A stretch of DNA of 64,000 bases from AV40 sp035568175 (GCA_035568175.1 DATMON010000018.1:310001-374000), one strand, 5' to 3'. Shown: positions 15,848-23,670, counted from the first letter of the stretch. Program-made: numbers and translations. Notes: generated by a model from the sequence alone, not told the origin.

Positions 15848-15881
15848 AAAAGCCGTTGCAACATGAGTTGCAACGGCTTTT
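15848..15881. terminator. Strong bidirectional intrinsic terminator
   Basis: A perfect 15-bp stem, AAAAGCCGTTGCAAC / GTTGCAACGGCTTTT, closes a 4-nt loop (ATGA). On the minus strand the run TTTTCTTTT follows. It ends transcription of the small secreted-protein gene at 15897-16220 and separates it from the exopolysaccharide operon. Confidence 0.92.
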
Positions 15882-15896
15882 GGCAAAACGGTTTGG

Positions 15897-16220
15897 TTAC
15901 GGATTTTGCGTGCCTGTAACGTGGCAAGGACACGGTCCAACGCAATCCCCGGGGTGATTGCGCAAGTGCGCCTGGACCGCCGAGCAGCCGATGTTCAAGG
16001 TGTGTGCATTGGGCGGGTTACCCGGCGGCACGTGGCAAATCGTGCATTTATTGGGATCGCTCGCGCCAACGAAATCCGGCGTTGCCGAAGGCGTTGGATT
16101 AGCTCCCTTCACTGTCCAAAACGCGAAAGTAAATAAAACGCAAGCCAGAACGGCGAGGATTGATGAACCAATCCGCCGAAATAACTGCGTTCCGTTTGAA
16201 ACCATAAGCAAGTTCTTCAT
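15897..16220 (-). CDS. Small secreted cysteine-rich protein (CHVPPGNP type)
   Basis: This 107-residue protein has a long N-terminal hydrophobic export signal (SILAVLACVLFTFAFWTV), then a short mature part with CTICHVPPGNPPNAHTLNIG, AVQAHLRNHPGDCVGPCPC and HV. The pattern C-x2-CH-x-PPGNP...AHT...AH...GDxxGPC occurs as a small repeat-like module in secreted proteins of several phyla; its function is unknown. The CxxCH could bind heme c, but the histidine/cysteine arrangement also fits a metal site, so neither is claimed. The gene is flanked by a strong terminator and has its own upstream region with a direct repeat. Confidence 0.75.
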   Translation of the reverse strand: MKNLLMVSNGTQLFRRIGSSILAVLACVLFTFAFWTVKGANPTPSATPDFVGASDPNKCTICHVPPGNPPNAHTLNIGCSAVQAHLRNHPGDCVGPCPCHVTGTQNP

Positions 16221-16269
16221 AAAGCCCTTTTGTTAATGTGGGAACCAGTATCCTATTAGCGCAGTGGTT

Positions 16270-16302
16270 CGGTCAACAGAAATAACTGTGACAAGTGTGA
16301 CA
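16270..16302 (-). promoter_or_regulatory. Possible promoter with upstream direct repeat for the small secreted protein
   Basis: On the minus strand TTGACC (16276-16271) is followed 15 bp later by TAGGAT. Upstream of it the heptamer TGTGACA (plus-strand reading) occurs twice, at 16287-16293 and 16296-16302, nine bp apart, as an activator site might. The spacing of the -10 is short, so the call is tentative. Confidence 0.35.
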
Positions 16303-16315
16303 TTTAGAAACAGCC

Positions 16316-16386
16316 AGCGGGCAACGGGAATCGAACCCGCATGGCCAGCTTGGAAGGCTGGAACTTTACCATTAAGCTATGCCCGC
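16316..16386 (-). tRNA. tRNA-Gly (anticodon TCC)
   Basis: The reverse complement folds into a full cloverleaf: acceptor stem GCGGGCA/TGCCCGC, anticodon stem CCAGC/GCTGG with loop CTTCCAA, and T-arm CGGG-TTCGATT-CCCG. It is 71 nt with discriminator base T; CCA is not encoded. No integrase lies nearby, and the flanks show no attachment-site duplication. Confidence 0.95.
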
Positions 16387-16395
16387 GCGGACAAT

Positions 16396-16412
16396 GCCAG
16401 TCCGGCTCGGAC
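16396..16412 (+). repeat. Copy of the GCCAGTCCGGCTCGGAC repeat (intergenic)
   Basis: This is the only intergenic copy, located 9 bp upstream of tRNA-Gly (minus strand). It shares the preceding AAT with the copy at 4269. Confidence 0.75.
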
Positions 16413-16490
16413 TAAGTTGCCGCGAGCCCAGGCCACTGCCAAGCGATTTTTGCCCCGGCCGGGCGCCGGCTTGATATTTTCGTCACTGAG

Positions 16491-16502
16491 GTCTAGCTAG
16501 AC
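16491..16502. promoter_or_regulatory. GTCTAGCTAGAC palindrome, copy 1
   Basis: Perfect 12-bp palindrome within a 16-nt sequence (AGGTCTAGCTAGACGC) that recurs exactly at 24,799-24,814. This copy lies 104 bp upstream of tRNA-Gly and 2 bp before the ATG of the DUF4412 gene. It holds two CTAG tetramers, which are rare in bacterial DNA. Confidence 0.6.
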
Positions 16503-16504
16503 GC

Positions 16505-17209
16505 ATGAGGAACGTCGCCGCTCTTTATCCAGTACTTACCCTTGGCCTATTGGTTTCCGCGCGTGCCGATCTCACGATTGTGCAACGCGTTGAAGGCGCC
16601 GGCCGGAATGGAGATGTCACCGTGAAAATTAAAGGCGACAAGGAGCGGATCGAGGCGCCTTCTCAGCCCACGCGGATTGTCGACGGGAAAAACGGTGAAA
16701 TGACCGATCTGTTGAATGAGCGAAAAAGCTTTATCCGAATTTCGGCGCAACAGATGAAAGCTGCGGCCGAGACCATCACCAAATTTGACGACGGCAAACA
16801 GCCGTCCGCTCCGAAACTTACTCCGACTGGCAAAAAGGAGACGATTAACGGCTACGAAACCGAAGAATTCGTTTACCAAACGCCGCAATTCAAAGCCTCT
16901 TTTTGGGTTGCGGCCAAATATCCGGACGCGGCCGGGATCCTGAAACAAATGCAGGCGCCTGTCTCCGGGGCGTGGAAACCGAGCAACATGGGCATGCCCG
17001 ACTACACCGATTTCCCCGGATTGCCGCTCAAAACTGTGATCTCCGTTGGCGACAACCAGGTCGCCACCACCATCACGTCCGTTAAAAAGGATTCGATCAG
17101 CTCAGCCGAGTTCGACATTCCAAAGGATTTTCAAGAATTGAAACGACCGATCGAGGCCGCGCCACCGCCGGTCGAAAGTCCGGCATCTTCCCCCTCAGCG
17201 ACGCCGTAA
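16505..17209 (+). CDS. Secreted DUF4412-like protein
   Basis: This 234-residue protein has a signal peptide (ALYPVLTLGLLVSARA) and a single beta-rich domain of the DUF4412/LolA-like kind. Visible parts are VTVKIKGDKERIEA, a GKKETINGYETEEFVYQTP segment, FWVAAKYP and SAEFDIPKDFQELKRP near the end. A Pro/Ser-rich tail closes the protein. Proteins of this type are periplasmic and of unknown function, possibly binding lipids. The gene starts 2 bp after the GTCTAGCTAGAC palindrome and has no clear Shine-Dalgarno. The maf gene follows after 19 bp. Confidence 0.75.
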   Translation: MRNVAALYPVLTLGLLVSARADLTIVQRVEGAGRNGDVTVKIKGDKERIEAPSQPTRIVDGKNGEMTDLLNERKSFIRISAQQMKAAAETITKFDDGKQPSAPKLTPTGKKETINGYETEEFVYQTPQFKASFWVAAKYPDAAGILKQMQAPVSGAWKPSNMGMPDYTDFPGLPLKTVISVGDNQVATTITSVKKDSISSAEFDIPKDFQELKRPIEAAPPPVESPASSPSATP

Positions 17210-17228
17210 TTGCGTCGCGTTCCGGCGT

Positions 17229-17807
17229 GTGCGCCCAACGCTGTTGCTTGCTTCCAATTCGCCGCGCCGGCGCGAATTGCTTCTCGAAGCTGGGTTCGAC
17301 TTCGAAATATTCGCGCCGAGGGTCGCCGAAAGGTTCGATGTCGATCTAACGTTGCGCGAGCTGACCGCGTTCAACGCGATGCGCAAGGCGATGACCACCG
17401 CGCGCCTCCGGCCAAAGAACATTGTGCTCGCCGCCGACACGCTGGTGGCCGTTGACGATCACGTTCTCGGAAAACCAAAAGACAAGAACGAAGCCGTTGC
17501 GATGCTGCAACGATTGAGCGGGCGCGCGCATGAAGTCTGCACGTCCGTTTTCGCCTGCCACCTGGCCGAGGCGAAATCGACAAGCTTCCACGAAATTTCT
17601 CGCGTCCAATTTTGCCGGCTCACTCGCGACCGGATCGACAATTATCTGGCGCGCGTGGATCCGCTCGACAAGGCGGGTGCGTACGCTGCACAAGGCCTTG
17701 GCAGCGAAATCATCGAAAAGATCGATGGCTCCTACACCAATGTGGTCGGACTCCCGATGGAGAAAACAATCGTCGTTCTCGCGGAGTTTGGCGTTAGGCC
17801 AAAATAA
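17229..17807 (+). CDS. maf: Maf-family nucleotide pyrophosphatase
   Basis: This 192-residue protein has the Maf signature LLLASNSPRRRELL at the N-terminus, then VLAADTLVAVDDHVLGKPKD, with the catalytic Asp, and LDKAGAYAAQGLG plus IDGSYTNVVGLPM. Maf proteins hydrolyse non-canonical nucleoside triphosphates (dTTP/UTP or methylated forms) to monophosphates. The start is GTG at 17229, because family homology begins immediately after it. The length is normal. Confidence 0.95.
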   Translation: MRPTLLLASNSPRRRELLLEAGFDFEIFAPRVAERFDVDLTLRELTAFNAMRKAMTTARLRPKNIVLAADTLVAVDDHVLGKPKDKNEAVAMLQRLSGRAHEVCTSVFACHLAEAKSTSFHEISRVQFCRLTRDRIDNYLARVDPLDKAGAYAAQGLGSEIIEKIDGSYTNVVGLPMEKTIVVLAEFGVRPK

Positions 17808-17825
17808 GCTAAGCGCGCTCGAACC

Positions 17826-18377
17826 TTAACGGGTTTCGATCAATTCTCGTTCAGGCGTGGCGTGCTTTTCGACTTTGTCGCGTCTGAGCACCATGTAGAG
17901 GAACCAGACAATAAAACAATTGGCGAGCAGCAGCAGTATTGGAGCGAGAATCGGTCGGTGGAAAATCAAGCGGTGCCAGACGTGTCTCATTTCCAGAGGG
18001 ATCAACGCGCCGGTGGCGAAGATCATCAAAAACTCGGCCCACCGTTTTTGCAGGTAAACGCCGATCCCTTCGGTAAAAAGCACCGCACAATAGAAGAGCG
18101 CCAGGATTCCAGTGGCCCGCAACGCGCCACCGGCCAGGACATCCTGCAATTTGTTGAGAAGGAAAATGACGTATTTGCTGTGGGCGAGCAAAAGTTGATC
18201 GTCCGCCCAATCGGAAATTTGATCGAGCCAAACTGGCCGGCCGTTTAAAAAGAGAAGCGAAAAGCCCAGCAGAAAGAGCAGCACGCCTTTGAAAATCTTG
18301 AACAGGGCGATGATTTTGAGATAACGAACGCCACGCCGCCCTCGCACAATGGCGGGAACGTGCATCGGATCACTCAT
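17826..18377 (-). CDS. DUF2127 membrane protein
   Basis: This 183-residue protein has four membrane segments and family motifs LKIIALFKIFKGVLLFLLG, LFTEGIGVYLQKRWAEFL and GALIPLEM near the middle, and FIVWFLYMVLRR at the end. Function is unknown for the whole family. ATG 18377 (MSDPMHVP) was chosen because family homology starts shortly after it; longer frames to 18695 only read antisense-like sequence from the VOC gene. The VOC gene lies 25 bp upstream in the same direction. Confidence 0.88.
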   Translation of the reverse strand: MSDPMHVPAIVRGRRGVRYLKIIALFKIFKGVLLFLLGFSLLFLNGRPVWLDQISDWADDQLLLAHSKYVIFLLNKLQDVLAGGALRATGILALFYCAVLFTEGIGVYLQKRWAEFLMIFATGALIPLEMRHVWHRLIFHRPILAPILLLLANCFIVWFLYMVLRRDKVEKHATPERELIETR

Positions 18378-18402
18378 CAGCAAACTCTTCGCTGATTCTT
18401 CA

Positions 18403-18807
18403 TCAACTCGCAACGGTTGGATTTTCGCGGCAGCAGATTTCCAGCTTGTTGCCGTCGGGGTCTTCAAAGAAAAATCCATAGTATCCCGGGCTGTATTCCG
18501 CGCAGATTTCCGGGCCTTCCAAATTCTTCCCGCCAATCTCACGCACCAGGGTTGCAATTCGATCAACTCCCTCGCGCGTGTCCGCCCAAAATGAAATTCG
18601 GCTGCCGTTCGATTGATGGTCTCGATCCTCCGTAAATCCAAAAAACTCAGACGGTTTGTCGCCCCCGACTGAATAAAACGTTCCCCAGGTTTCATCGGAG
18701 CGATCGCGGGTGAAACCGAGCGCCGGCAGGAGTTTGCCGTAAAACTTCATTGCTCGCTGAAGGTCTTTCACCCGCAAATCAATGTGATCGAAAATGCGCG
18801 CTTTCAT
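18403..18807 (-). CDS. VOC/glyoxalase-fold protein
   Basis: This 134-residue single-module member of the vicinal oxygen chelate superfamily has FDHIDLRVKDLQRAMKFYG at the start, a middle with ISFWADTREGVDRIATLV and the C-terminal GYYGFFFEDPDGNKLEI. Metal-binding candidates are His in FDHIDLRV and Glu in KLEI. The substrate is unknown. Its start overlaps the stop of the DUF3052 gene by 4 bp, so the two are translationally coupled. Confidence 0.88.
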   Translation of the reverse strand: MKARIFDHIDLRVKDLQRAMKFYGKLLPALGFTRDRSDETWGTFYSVGGDKPSEFFGFTEDRDHQSNGSRISFWADTREGVDRIATLVREIGGKNLEGPEICAEYSPGYYGFFFEDPDGNKLEICCRENPTVAS

Positions 18808-19220
18808 TTGTTCGATTTTCGGTTCTCGCGGCGAATCATCAACTTCAATCCCGACCAGGTCTCATCGACCGCACAGACTTTTATGTCCACGAACCCGAGC
18901 GGCAACGCAATCTCCCGAATCACGTCCTCAGTTACATCAGTCGAAATTCCGGAGGATTTTTTCGGCCACGAAACCCAAACCGTTCCGTTGTCCGATATTT
19001 TGTCGCGCAAGATCGACATCTTCCTTTGCAATTCGCTCCGGCGGCCGGTGAAGAGATGGACAAAGTTCGAACCCGGCTTCAACCGATCGGAAAATGTTAC
19101 GCCATTGGGAATTTTGCCGAGCAATCGGCGATAGGTCGCCGGCGCGTTGATGGTGACGACGGTCAAGCCCGATTTGATTCCAAGTTTTTGCGGCAGCGGC
19201 GTTCCCGAATAACCAGCCAT
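18804..19220 (-). CDS. DUF3052 family protein
   Basis: This 138-residue protein begins MAGYSGTPLPQKLGIKSG, the standard DUF3052 start, which fixes ATG 19220. It contains WVSWPKKSSG and DVTEDVIREIALPLGFVDIKVCAVDETWSGLKL, the conserved C-terminal half of the family. Function is unknown; the protein is predicted to be soluble. It is the first gene of a three-gene minus-strand run with the VOC and DUF2127 genes. Confidence 0.88.
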   Translation of the reverse strand: MAGYSGTPLPQKLGIKSGLTVVTINAPATYRRLLGKIPNGVTFSDRLKPGSNFVHLFTGRRSELQRKMSILRDKISDNGTVWVSWPKKSSGISTDVTEDVIREIALPLGFVDIKVCAVDETWSGLKLMIRRENRKSNK

Positions 19221-19308
19221 TCCGGGCTGCTTTATCGACGGCGTCGATGTTTGCAACAATCTCGCGTCCTTTTTCTCGGAGATGAGATTCTGTTTTGTTT
19301 TGAATAAT

Positions 19309-19345
19309 TTGTTGTATGGAAACTCAATATACTATAATAGTTTCC
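19309..19345 (+). promoter_or_regulatory. Promoter with overlapping operator palindrome for the TetR/ABC operon
   Basis: A consensus -10 TATAAT (19333-19338) follows a -35 TTGTTG (19309-19314) at 18 bp. The inverted repeat GGAAACT-N14-AGTTTCC (19318-19345) spans the -10 region. A palindrome laid over the promoter of an operon whose second gene is a TetR regulator is the usual autorepression arrangement. The binding is inferred. Confidence 0.7.
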
Positions 19346-19376
19346 TAAGGGTCGTGGGCAAGAAAAGGAAGACAAG

Positions 19377-19737
19377 ATGAAATCACGAGAGGAACTTCAC
19401 CAGGAATTACGGCAAAGAATTCTGAGTTTGTCGGGCGTGACTGAGCGGAAGAACGCAGGAATTCACGAAGATGCCCTTTTTGGTCGGACAAACCATGTTC
19501 ATGCACGTCCATGGCCGTGGCCATTGCGATATTCGATTAGCCCACAAGGATCAGGAGCGACTTCTTGCGGAGGGGAAAGCGCGCCCGCACCGCTGGGCGC
19601 CTGAAAAAGGTTACGTGACCTTCATGGTGCGCAACGAAAATGATTTGGGGCCGGCGATGGAGCTTATTCGAATGGCGCACGCTCACTTTGCCGGTGAGGC
19701 TCATGAATGCGCCTCCGGCCAGAGAAGGATGACGTGA
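19377..19737 (+). pseudogene. DUF5519 (luciferase-domain-like) protein with a frameshift
   Basis: Two overlapping frames make one protein. Residues 1-~34 (MKSREELHQELRQRILSLSG and on to HEDA) are in one frame. The rest (FLVGQTMFMHVHGRGHCDIRL, RWAPEKGYVTFMVRN, PAMELIRMAHAHF) is in another, with the switch in the run CCCTTTTT near 19475. Joined, they match small DUF5519 proteins (SLPGVTE..., F.VG...FAH.H, D.RL, a C-terminal helix). A single extra base, or two missing ones, in the homopolymer explains it; sequencing error, true mutation and slippage are all possible. It is the first gene after the operator and overlaps tetR by GTGA. Confidence 0.7.
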
Positions 19738-20369
19738 AACAGCCAAAGAAATCAATTCTGCGGCAAAGTGACCGAAAGAGTGACTTAGGCCGGCAAAGAA
19801 TCGTGGGAGCCGCGCGGGTTCACTTTTTCAGCCACGGCTTCCGCAGCGTCACCATGGACGATCTGGCCCAGGAGTTGGGTGTCAGCAAGAAGACACTGTA
19901 TGCCCATTTTCGGGGCAAGATCCAACTGCTCGAGGCGGTGCTGGCCGATAAGTTTGCCAGTGTCGAAGCGAAACTGAATGAAATCACGCGGGCACACCCG
20001 CACGACTTTCCGACGGCGCTGCACGAACTCCTGAGCAACACGCAACGCGAATTGGGTGAGATCAAGCCGCCATTTGTTCGCGATATGCGGCAGAAGGCGC
20101 CGCACGTATTTAAGGTTATCGAGCGTCGTCGAGCCGCTTTAATCGAGCGTTTTTTCGGAAAGCTCTTCATCGAGGGTCAACGGACGGGGATGGTACGCAG
20201 AGACATTCCAGCCAAGCTGATGATCGAGATTCTGCTTGCGATGGTTCAGGCGATCATGAATCCGCCGAAGATGGAGGAGTTGGAAATGACGCCGAAAGCG
20301 GGCTTCGCCGGAATTCTCAAGATTGTTCTCGAGGGCGCACTCACCGGAAAGGCTCGAACCGTCGGCTGA
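19734..20369 (+). CDS. TetR/AcrR family repressor of the downstream ABC efflux genes
   Basis: This 211-residue regulator has an N-terminal helix-turn-helix (RIVGAARVHFFSHGFRSVTMDDLAQELGVSKKTLYAHF) and an all-helical ligand domain with a conserved C-terminal TetR-like region. GTG 19734 overlaps the previous stop (GTGA) and has AGAAGGA ~7 bp upstream, which decides it over ATG 19707. It is followed by membrane-fusion, ATPase and permease genes, the same order as the E. coli ybiH (cecR)-ybhGFSR locus. It therefore probably represses its own operon through the palindrome at 19318-19345. Confidence 0.9.
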   Translation: MKQPKKSILRQSDRKSDLGRQRIVGAARVHFFSHGFRSVTMDDLAQELGVSKKTLYAHFRGKIQLLEAVLADKFASVEAKLNEITRAHPHDFPTALHELLSNTQRELGEIKPPFVRDMRQKAPHVFKVIERRRAALIERFFGKLFIEGQRTGMVRRDIPAKLMIEILLAMVQAIMNPPKMEELEMTPKAGFAGILKIVLEGALTGKARTVG

Positions 20370-20387
20370 TTGCTTTTTTGTTACGCC

Positions 20388-21278
20388 ATGCCACCCGCGA
20401 GAAAATTCATCATTCAAAATTATAGCGCTGGGATGCCCTGCGCCTTCCTTGCGCTGGCGTTGTCGATCTTTCTCTCGTCGTGCGGAAATCGGAAGAACGC
20501 GGTTTCCGGAACGATTGAGGTAGACGAGGTGCACGTCGGTCCGCGGATGAGCGGACGCGTCCTGAAAATTTTCGCGCAGGAGGGCGATAAACTTCAACCC
20601 GGGCAACCAATTGTCGAGTTGGACGCGGCCGAACTGAAAGCGCGTCGAGATCTCGCTGTTGCTCAGATCGACAGCGCCACTCACGATGCCGAATCGCAAG
20701 TGGCATTGCTGGGATTTCTGCGCGACGAAGCCAAACGCCAGCAGGAGCTGCTCAAGCGCAAAGTAGTTTCGCCAACCGACGCGGAGAAAGCTGTCAGTTC
20801 GGCCACGTCACAGGAGAAGATAGTGGCGGCCGCGCAGACACGAGTCATTCAGGCGCGGGCCCAACTTGCTGATATCGACGCCCAGCTGGCCGAGATGCAA
20901 GTCAAAGCGCCGGACGAATCCATTCTCGAAGTGCTCAATGTGAAGGTGGGCGACATTCTGATGCCACCATTTAGCCAGGAGGTCGCGACTCTGCTTCTTC
21001 CCCAACATCTCTGGGTCCGCGTTTATGTTCCCGAGCCGTGGCTCGGCTTGATTAAAATCGGAGATCAAGTCCGCGTGCGAGTCGATTCGTTTCCAGGTAA
21101 AGATTTTCCGGGGGTGGTCGAGCAGGTCAACCGTCAGGCCGAGTTCACGCCTCGCAATGTGCAGACGGTCGAAGACCGGATCCGCCAAGTGTTCGGCGTG
21201 AAGGTCCGTTTGCCAAACAATGACGATCGTCTCCGTGCCGGCATGGCCGCGGATGTTTATTTCCCAAACGTGAAATGA
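20388..21278 (+). CDS. HlyD-type membrane fusion lipoprotein
   Basis: This 296-residue protein has a lipoprotein signal (ALALSIFLSSCGN, lipobox LSSC), a biotinyl-lipoyl half (VSGTIEVDEVHVGPRMSGRVLKIFAQEGDKLQPGQPIVELD), a coiled-coil hairpin (residues ~80-155) and a beta-barrel part (LWVRVYVPEPWLGLIKIGDQVRV). It resembles YbhG. It would link the inner-membrane ABC permease to the outer membrane. ATG 20388 was chosen because it lies just before the signal sequence; the tetR stop is 18 bp upstream. Confidence 0.9.
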   Translation: MPPARKFIIQNYSAGMPCAFLALALSIFLSSCGNRKNAVSGTIEVDEVHVGPRMSGRVLKIFAQEGDKLQPGQPIVELDAAELKARRDLAVAQIDSATHDAESQVALLGFLRDEAKRQQELLKRKVVSPTDAEKAVSSATSQEKIVAAAQTRVIQARAQLADIDAQLAEMQVKAPDESILEVLNVKVGDILMPPFSQEVATLLLPQHLWVRVYVPEPWLGLIKIGDQVRVRVDSFPGKDFPGVVEQVNRQAEFTPRNVQTVEDRIRQVFGVKVRLPNNDDRLRAGMAADVYFPNVK

Positions 21279-21308
21279 ATGGGGAACCAGGAACCAGAAG
21301 GATGAATC

Positions 21309-21363
21309 AGGAAAGCAGGAAAAGAGGAACTTGGTCTAAGTCTTATTTCTTTCCTGCGTTCCT
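21309..21363. repeat. Intergenic inverted repeat between the fusion-protein and ATPase genes
   Basis: AGGAAAGCAGGAAA (21309-21322) and TTTCCTGCGTTCCT (21350-21363) pair at 13 of 14 positions, giving a large hairpin 23 bp before the ATPase start. The motif is built from AGGAA units that also occur upstream (ggaaccaggaacc). It may be a transcript-stabilising or attenuating hairpin that tunes the ATPase relative to the upstream genes. Confidence 0.6.
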
Positions 21364-21386
21364 GTTTTCCTAATTCTTTTCTTTTT

Positions 21387-22352
21387 ATGTCTGAAGCGAT
21401 GATCGAATGCGAAGGGCTGACCAAACGCTTCGGCACTTTCACCGCCGTCGATCACGTTTCGTTCAAGGTCGGCAAAGGATCGATCTTTGGGTTTCTGGGG
21501 CCGAACGGTTCCGGAAAATCGACGGTGATTCGAATGCTCTGCGGAATTTTGGAGCCAAGCGCCGGTACCGCGCGCATCGATGGTCATGACGTGGCGCGCG
21601 ATACCGAATCGATCAAAGACATCATCGGTTACATGTCGCAAAAATTTTCGCTCTACGACGAGCTCACGGTTGATGAAAACTTGATCTTTTCGGGAAAGCT
21701 TTATGGATTGCGCGGGCGGGATTTGACTAAGCGCCGGGACGAATTGATCGCGATTACGCATTTGGAACCGTACATCAACCGGCGCGCGGCATTGCTTTCC
21801 GGCGGCTGGCGACAGCGACTGGCGATGGCGTGTTCGCTCATGCACAAGCCGACGATGCTATTTCTGGACGAACCGACCGCCGGCATCGATCCGGTCGCGC
21901 GCCGCGAGCTGTGGGATTTGCTTTTCGAATTTACTGCGAACGGAATGACTTTGTTCGTCACCACCCATTACATGGATGAAGCCGAGCGCTGCGATCACGT
22001 CGGCTATATTTATATGTCGAAGTTGATCGTTTGCGGCGAGCCGGACGAATTGAAGCAGATGCCCGAGGTCAATCCGCCCGGGACGCGGCGGCTCGACGTC
22101 ACCTGCGATCACGTTACCACCGCGCTTCAAGCGATGCGGCAAATGCACGGCGTCCGCAGCGCGACCGTGTTCGGTCAATCGATGCACCTCCTGGTCGATG
22201 AAAATGTGCGGCGCGACGAGATTGAAGAAAAATTGCGCAGCGTCGGCATTCATCACACCGAGATCCACGGGATCGGTCCATCGCTCGAAGATGTTTTCGT
22301 TACCCTGAGCGCGAAATACGCGGCCGAGGAGCAAAAAGCGAAAGCGGCATGA
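21387..22352 (+). CDS. ABC transporter ATP-binding protein
   Basis: This 321-residue single nucleotide-binding domain has Walker A GPNGSGKST (residues ~36-44), Q-loop MSQKFSLYDELT, signature LSGGWRQRLAMA, Walker B MLFLDEPTAGIDP and H-loop VTTHYMDEAERC. A C-terminal extension of ~80 residues (DVTCDHVTTALQAM...) is like that of drug and YbhF-type ATPases. Its stop overlaps the permease start by 4 bp (ATGA). Confidence 0.95.
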   Translation: MSEAMIECEGLTKRFGTFTAVDHVSFKVGKGSIFGFLGPNGSGKSTVIRMLCGILEPSAGTARIDGHDVARDTESIKDIIGYMSQKFSLYDELTVDENLIFSGKLYGLRGRDLTKRRDELIAITHLEPYINRRAALLSGGWRQRLAMACSLMHKPTMLFLDEPTAGIDPVARRELWDLLFEFTANGMTLFVTTHYMDEAERCDHVGYIYMSKLIVCGEPDELKQMPEVNPPGTRRLDVTCDHVTTALQAMRQMHGVRSATVFGQSMHLLVDENVRRDEIEEKLRSVGIHHTEIHGIGPSLEDVFVTLSAKYAAEEQKAKAA

Positions 22353-23473
22353 AACGCAAACCGTTCCGCGGACTTCGCGCAATTTTGTTCAAGGAATTCA
22401 TCATTGTTTGGCGCGATCCGATGACGTTGTTCTTCATGTTTTTTCCGCCTTTGGTGGAGATGATTGCGTTCGGTTACGCGCTCGACACCGACGTGAAGCA
22501 CATGGCGCTGGTGATTCTGAATGAAGATCGCACTGTCGAAAGCCGGCAATTCATCGACCGGTTCGTGAACACGGAAACATTTCGCGTCGTCGGCGAAGTG
22601 CAAAGTATTGAGGAGATGTCGAGCCAGATCCGCAGAGGTCGCGCCTATGCCGGCTTGCAGATTCCGCCGAAGTTCACTGAGAACATTCGCTCCGGTTATT
22701 CGGCACAGGTGCAATTATTGGTCGACGGTTCGAATTCGACCACCGCATTGCAGGCGCTCAACACCGCGCTTTCAGTAGGGCTTACCCAATCAATCGAATC
22801 GCTTTTGCACGCCACCGGCCGCCACAACGTGCCGATCGATATTCGTCCGCAAATGCTTTACAACCCGGCGATGAAAAGCCCGAACTTTTACATTCCGGGC
22901 GTGATCGGCATTGTATTACAAATCGGGACCACGTTTGCGACCGCAATGGCGGTGGTGCGCGAACGCGAGAAGGGAACACTCGAAACGCTGCTGGTGAGTC
23001 CGTTAAGCCGTTGGGGACTGATGCTCGGCAAACTCGTGCCGTACCTCTGCATCGGCATGACCATGGCGACGATTCTCTTTTTGATCATGCGCTTTCTGTT
23101 TGGCGTCCCGATCGCCGGCAACGTTCCGGCCATGATGTTCGCCACGCTCATTTACGTTTTCGCATTGCTCAGCCTCGGATTGTTGGTGGCGACCAAGGCC
23201 GAGAACCAGATGCAAGCGCTACAAATGTCGATGGTGTTTATGTTGCCGAGCGTTTTCTTTTCCGGATTCGTTTTCCCGCGGGAAACGATGCCGTGGATTT
23301 TCAGAGCCCTGGGCAACCTTTTGCCCGCCACCTATTTCATCTCACTCGCGCGCGCGATCATTCTTCGCGGCGCGCATTTCTTCGAATACTGGCCGCACCT
23401 TCTCATCCTGATCATCATGTCGATCCTGCTTTTCTGCGTCTGCGCGCTGCTTTTCCGCAAGACGATCGGCTAA
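22349..23473 (+). CDS. ABC-2 type permease (YbhS/YhhJ-like)
   Basis: This 374-residue protein has one N-terminal helix, a large periplasmic domain (residues ~50-170), and five C-terminal helices with VVREREKGTLETLLVSP, the signature of ABC-2 drug exporters, and VFFSGFVFPRETMPWIFRALGNLLPATYFI. It forms the membrane part of the efflux pump with the upstream ATPase. Only one permease is present, so a homodimer is likely, unlike YbhS-YbhR. Confidence 0.93.
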   Translation: MKRKPFRGLRAILFKEFIIVWRDPMTLFFMFFPPLVEMIAFGYALDTDVKHMALVILNEDRTVESRQFIDRFVNTETFRVVGEVQSIEEMSSQIRRGRAYAGLQIPPKFTENIRSGYSAQVQLLVDGSNSTTALQALNTALSVGLTQSIESLLHATGRHNVPIDIRPQMLYNPAMKSPNFYIPGVIGIVLQIGTTFATAMAVVREREKGTLETLLVSPLSRWGLMLGKLVPYLCIGMTMATILFLIMRFLFGVPIAGNVPAMMFATLIYVFALLSLGLLVATKAENQMQALQMSMVFMLPSVFFSGFVFPRETMPWIFRALGNLLPATYFISLARAIILRGAHFFEYWPHLLILIIMSILLFCVCALLFRKTIG

Positions 23474-23662
23474 TCAGTCGCTCGAGTCTTTGAGCATCGA
23501 TTTGAGCTGTTCGCGCAGCTCTTTTGGATCGCTGTGACCGTGCGCTGAAGTGGCGTGCTGCACCGCGGCGTCGAGCACTTCTTGGTCGGTGCCCGACATT
23601 TTCAACGTGCAGCCCTTTTCGCTCGGGTAATCCCGGCAATCGATCGACTTCCGTTGTGCCAT
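23474..23662 (-). CDS. DUF1059 small protein
   Basis: This 62-residue protein with RKSIDCRDYPSEKGCTLKMSG and EVLDAAVQHATSAHGHSD matches DUF1059, a family of small cytoplasmic proteins with one or two conserved cysteines and a His-rich end. Function is unknown. It follows the peroxiredoxin gene after 8 bp in the same direction, which suggests a shared transcript and possibly a redox-related role (inference). Confidence 0.9.
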   Translation of the reverse strand: MAQRKSIDCRDYPSEKGCTLKMSGTDQEVLDAAVQHATSAHGHSDPKELREQLKSMLKDSSD

Positions 23663-23670
23663 AAATCTCC

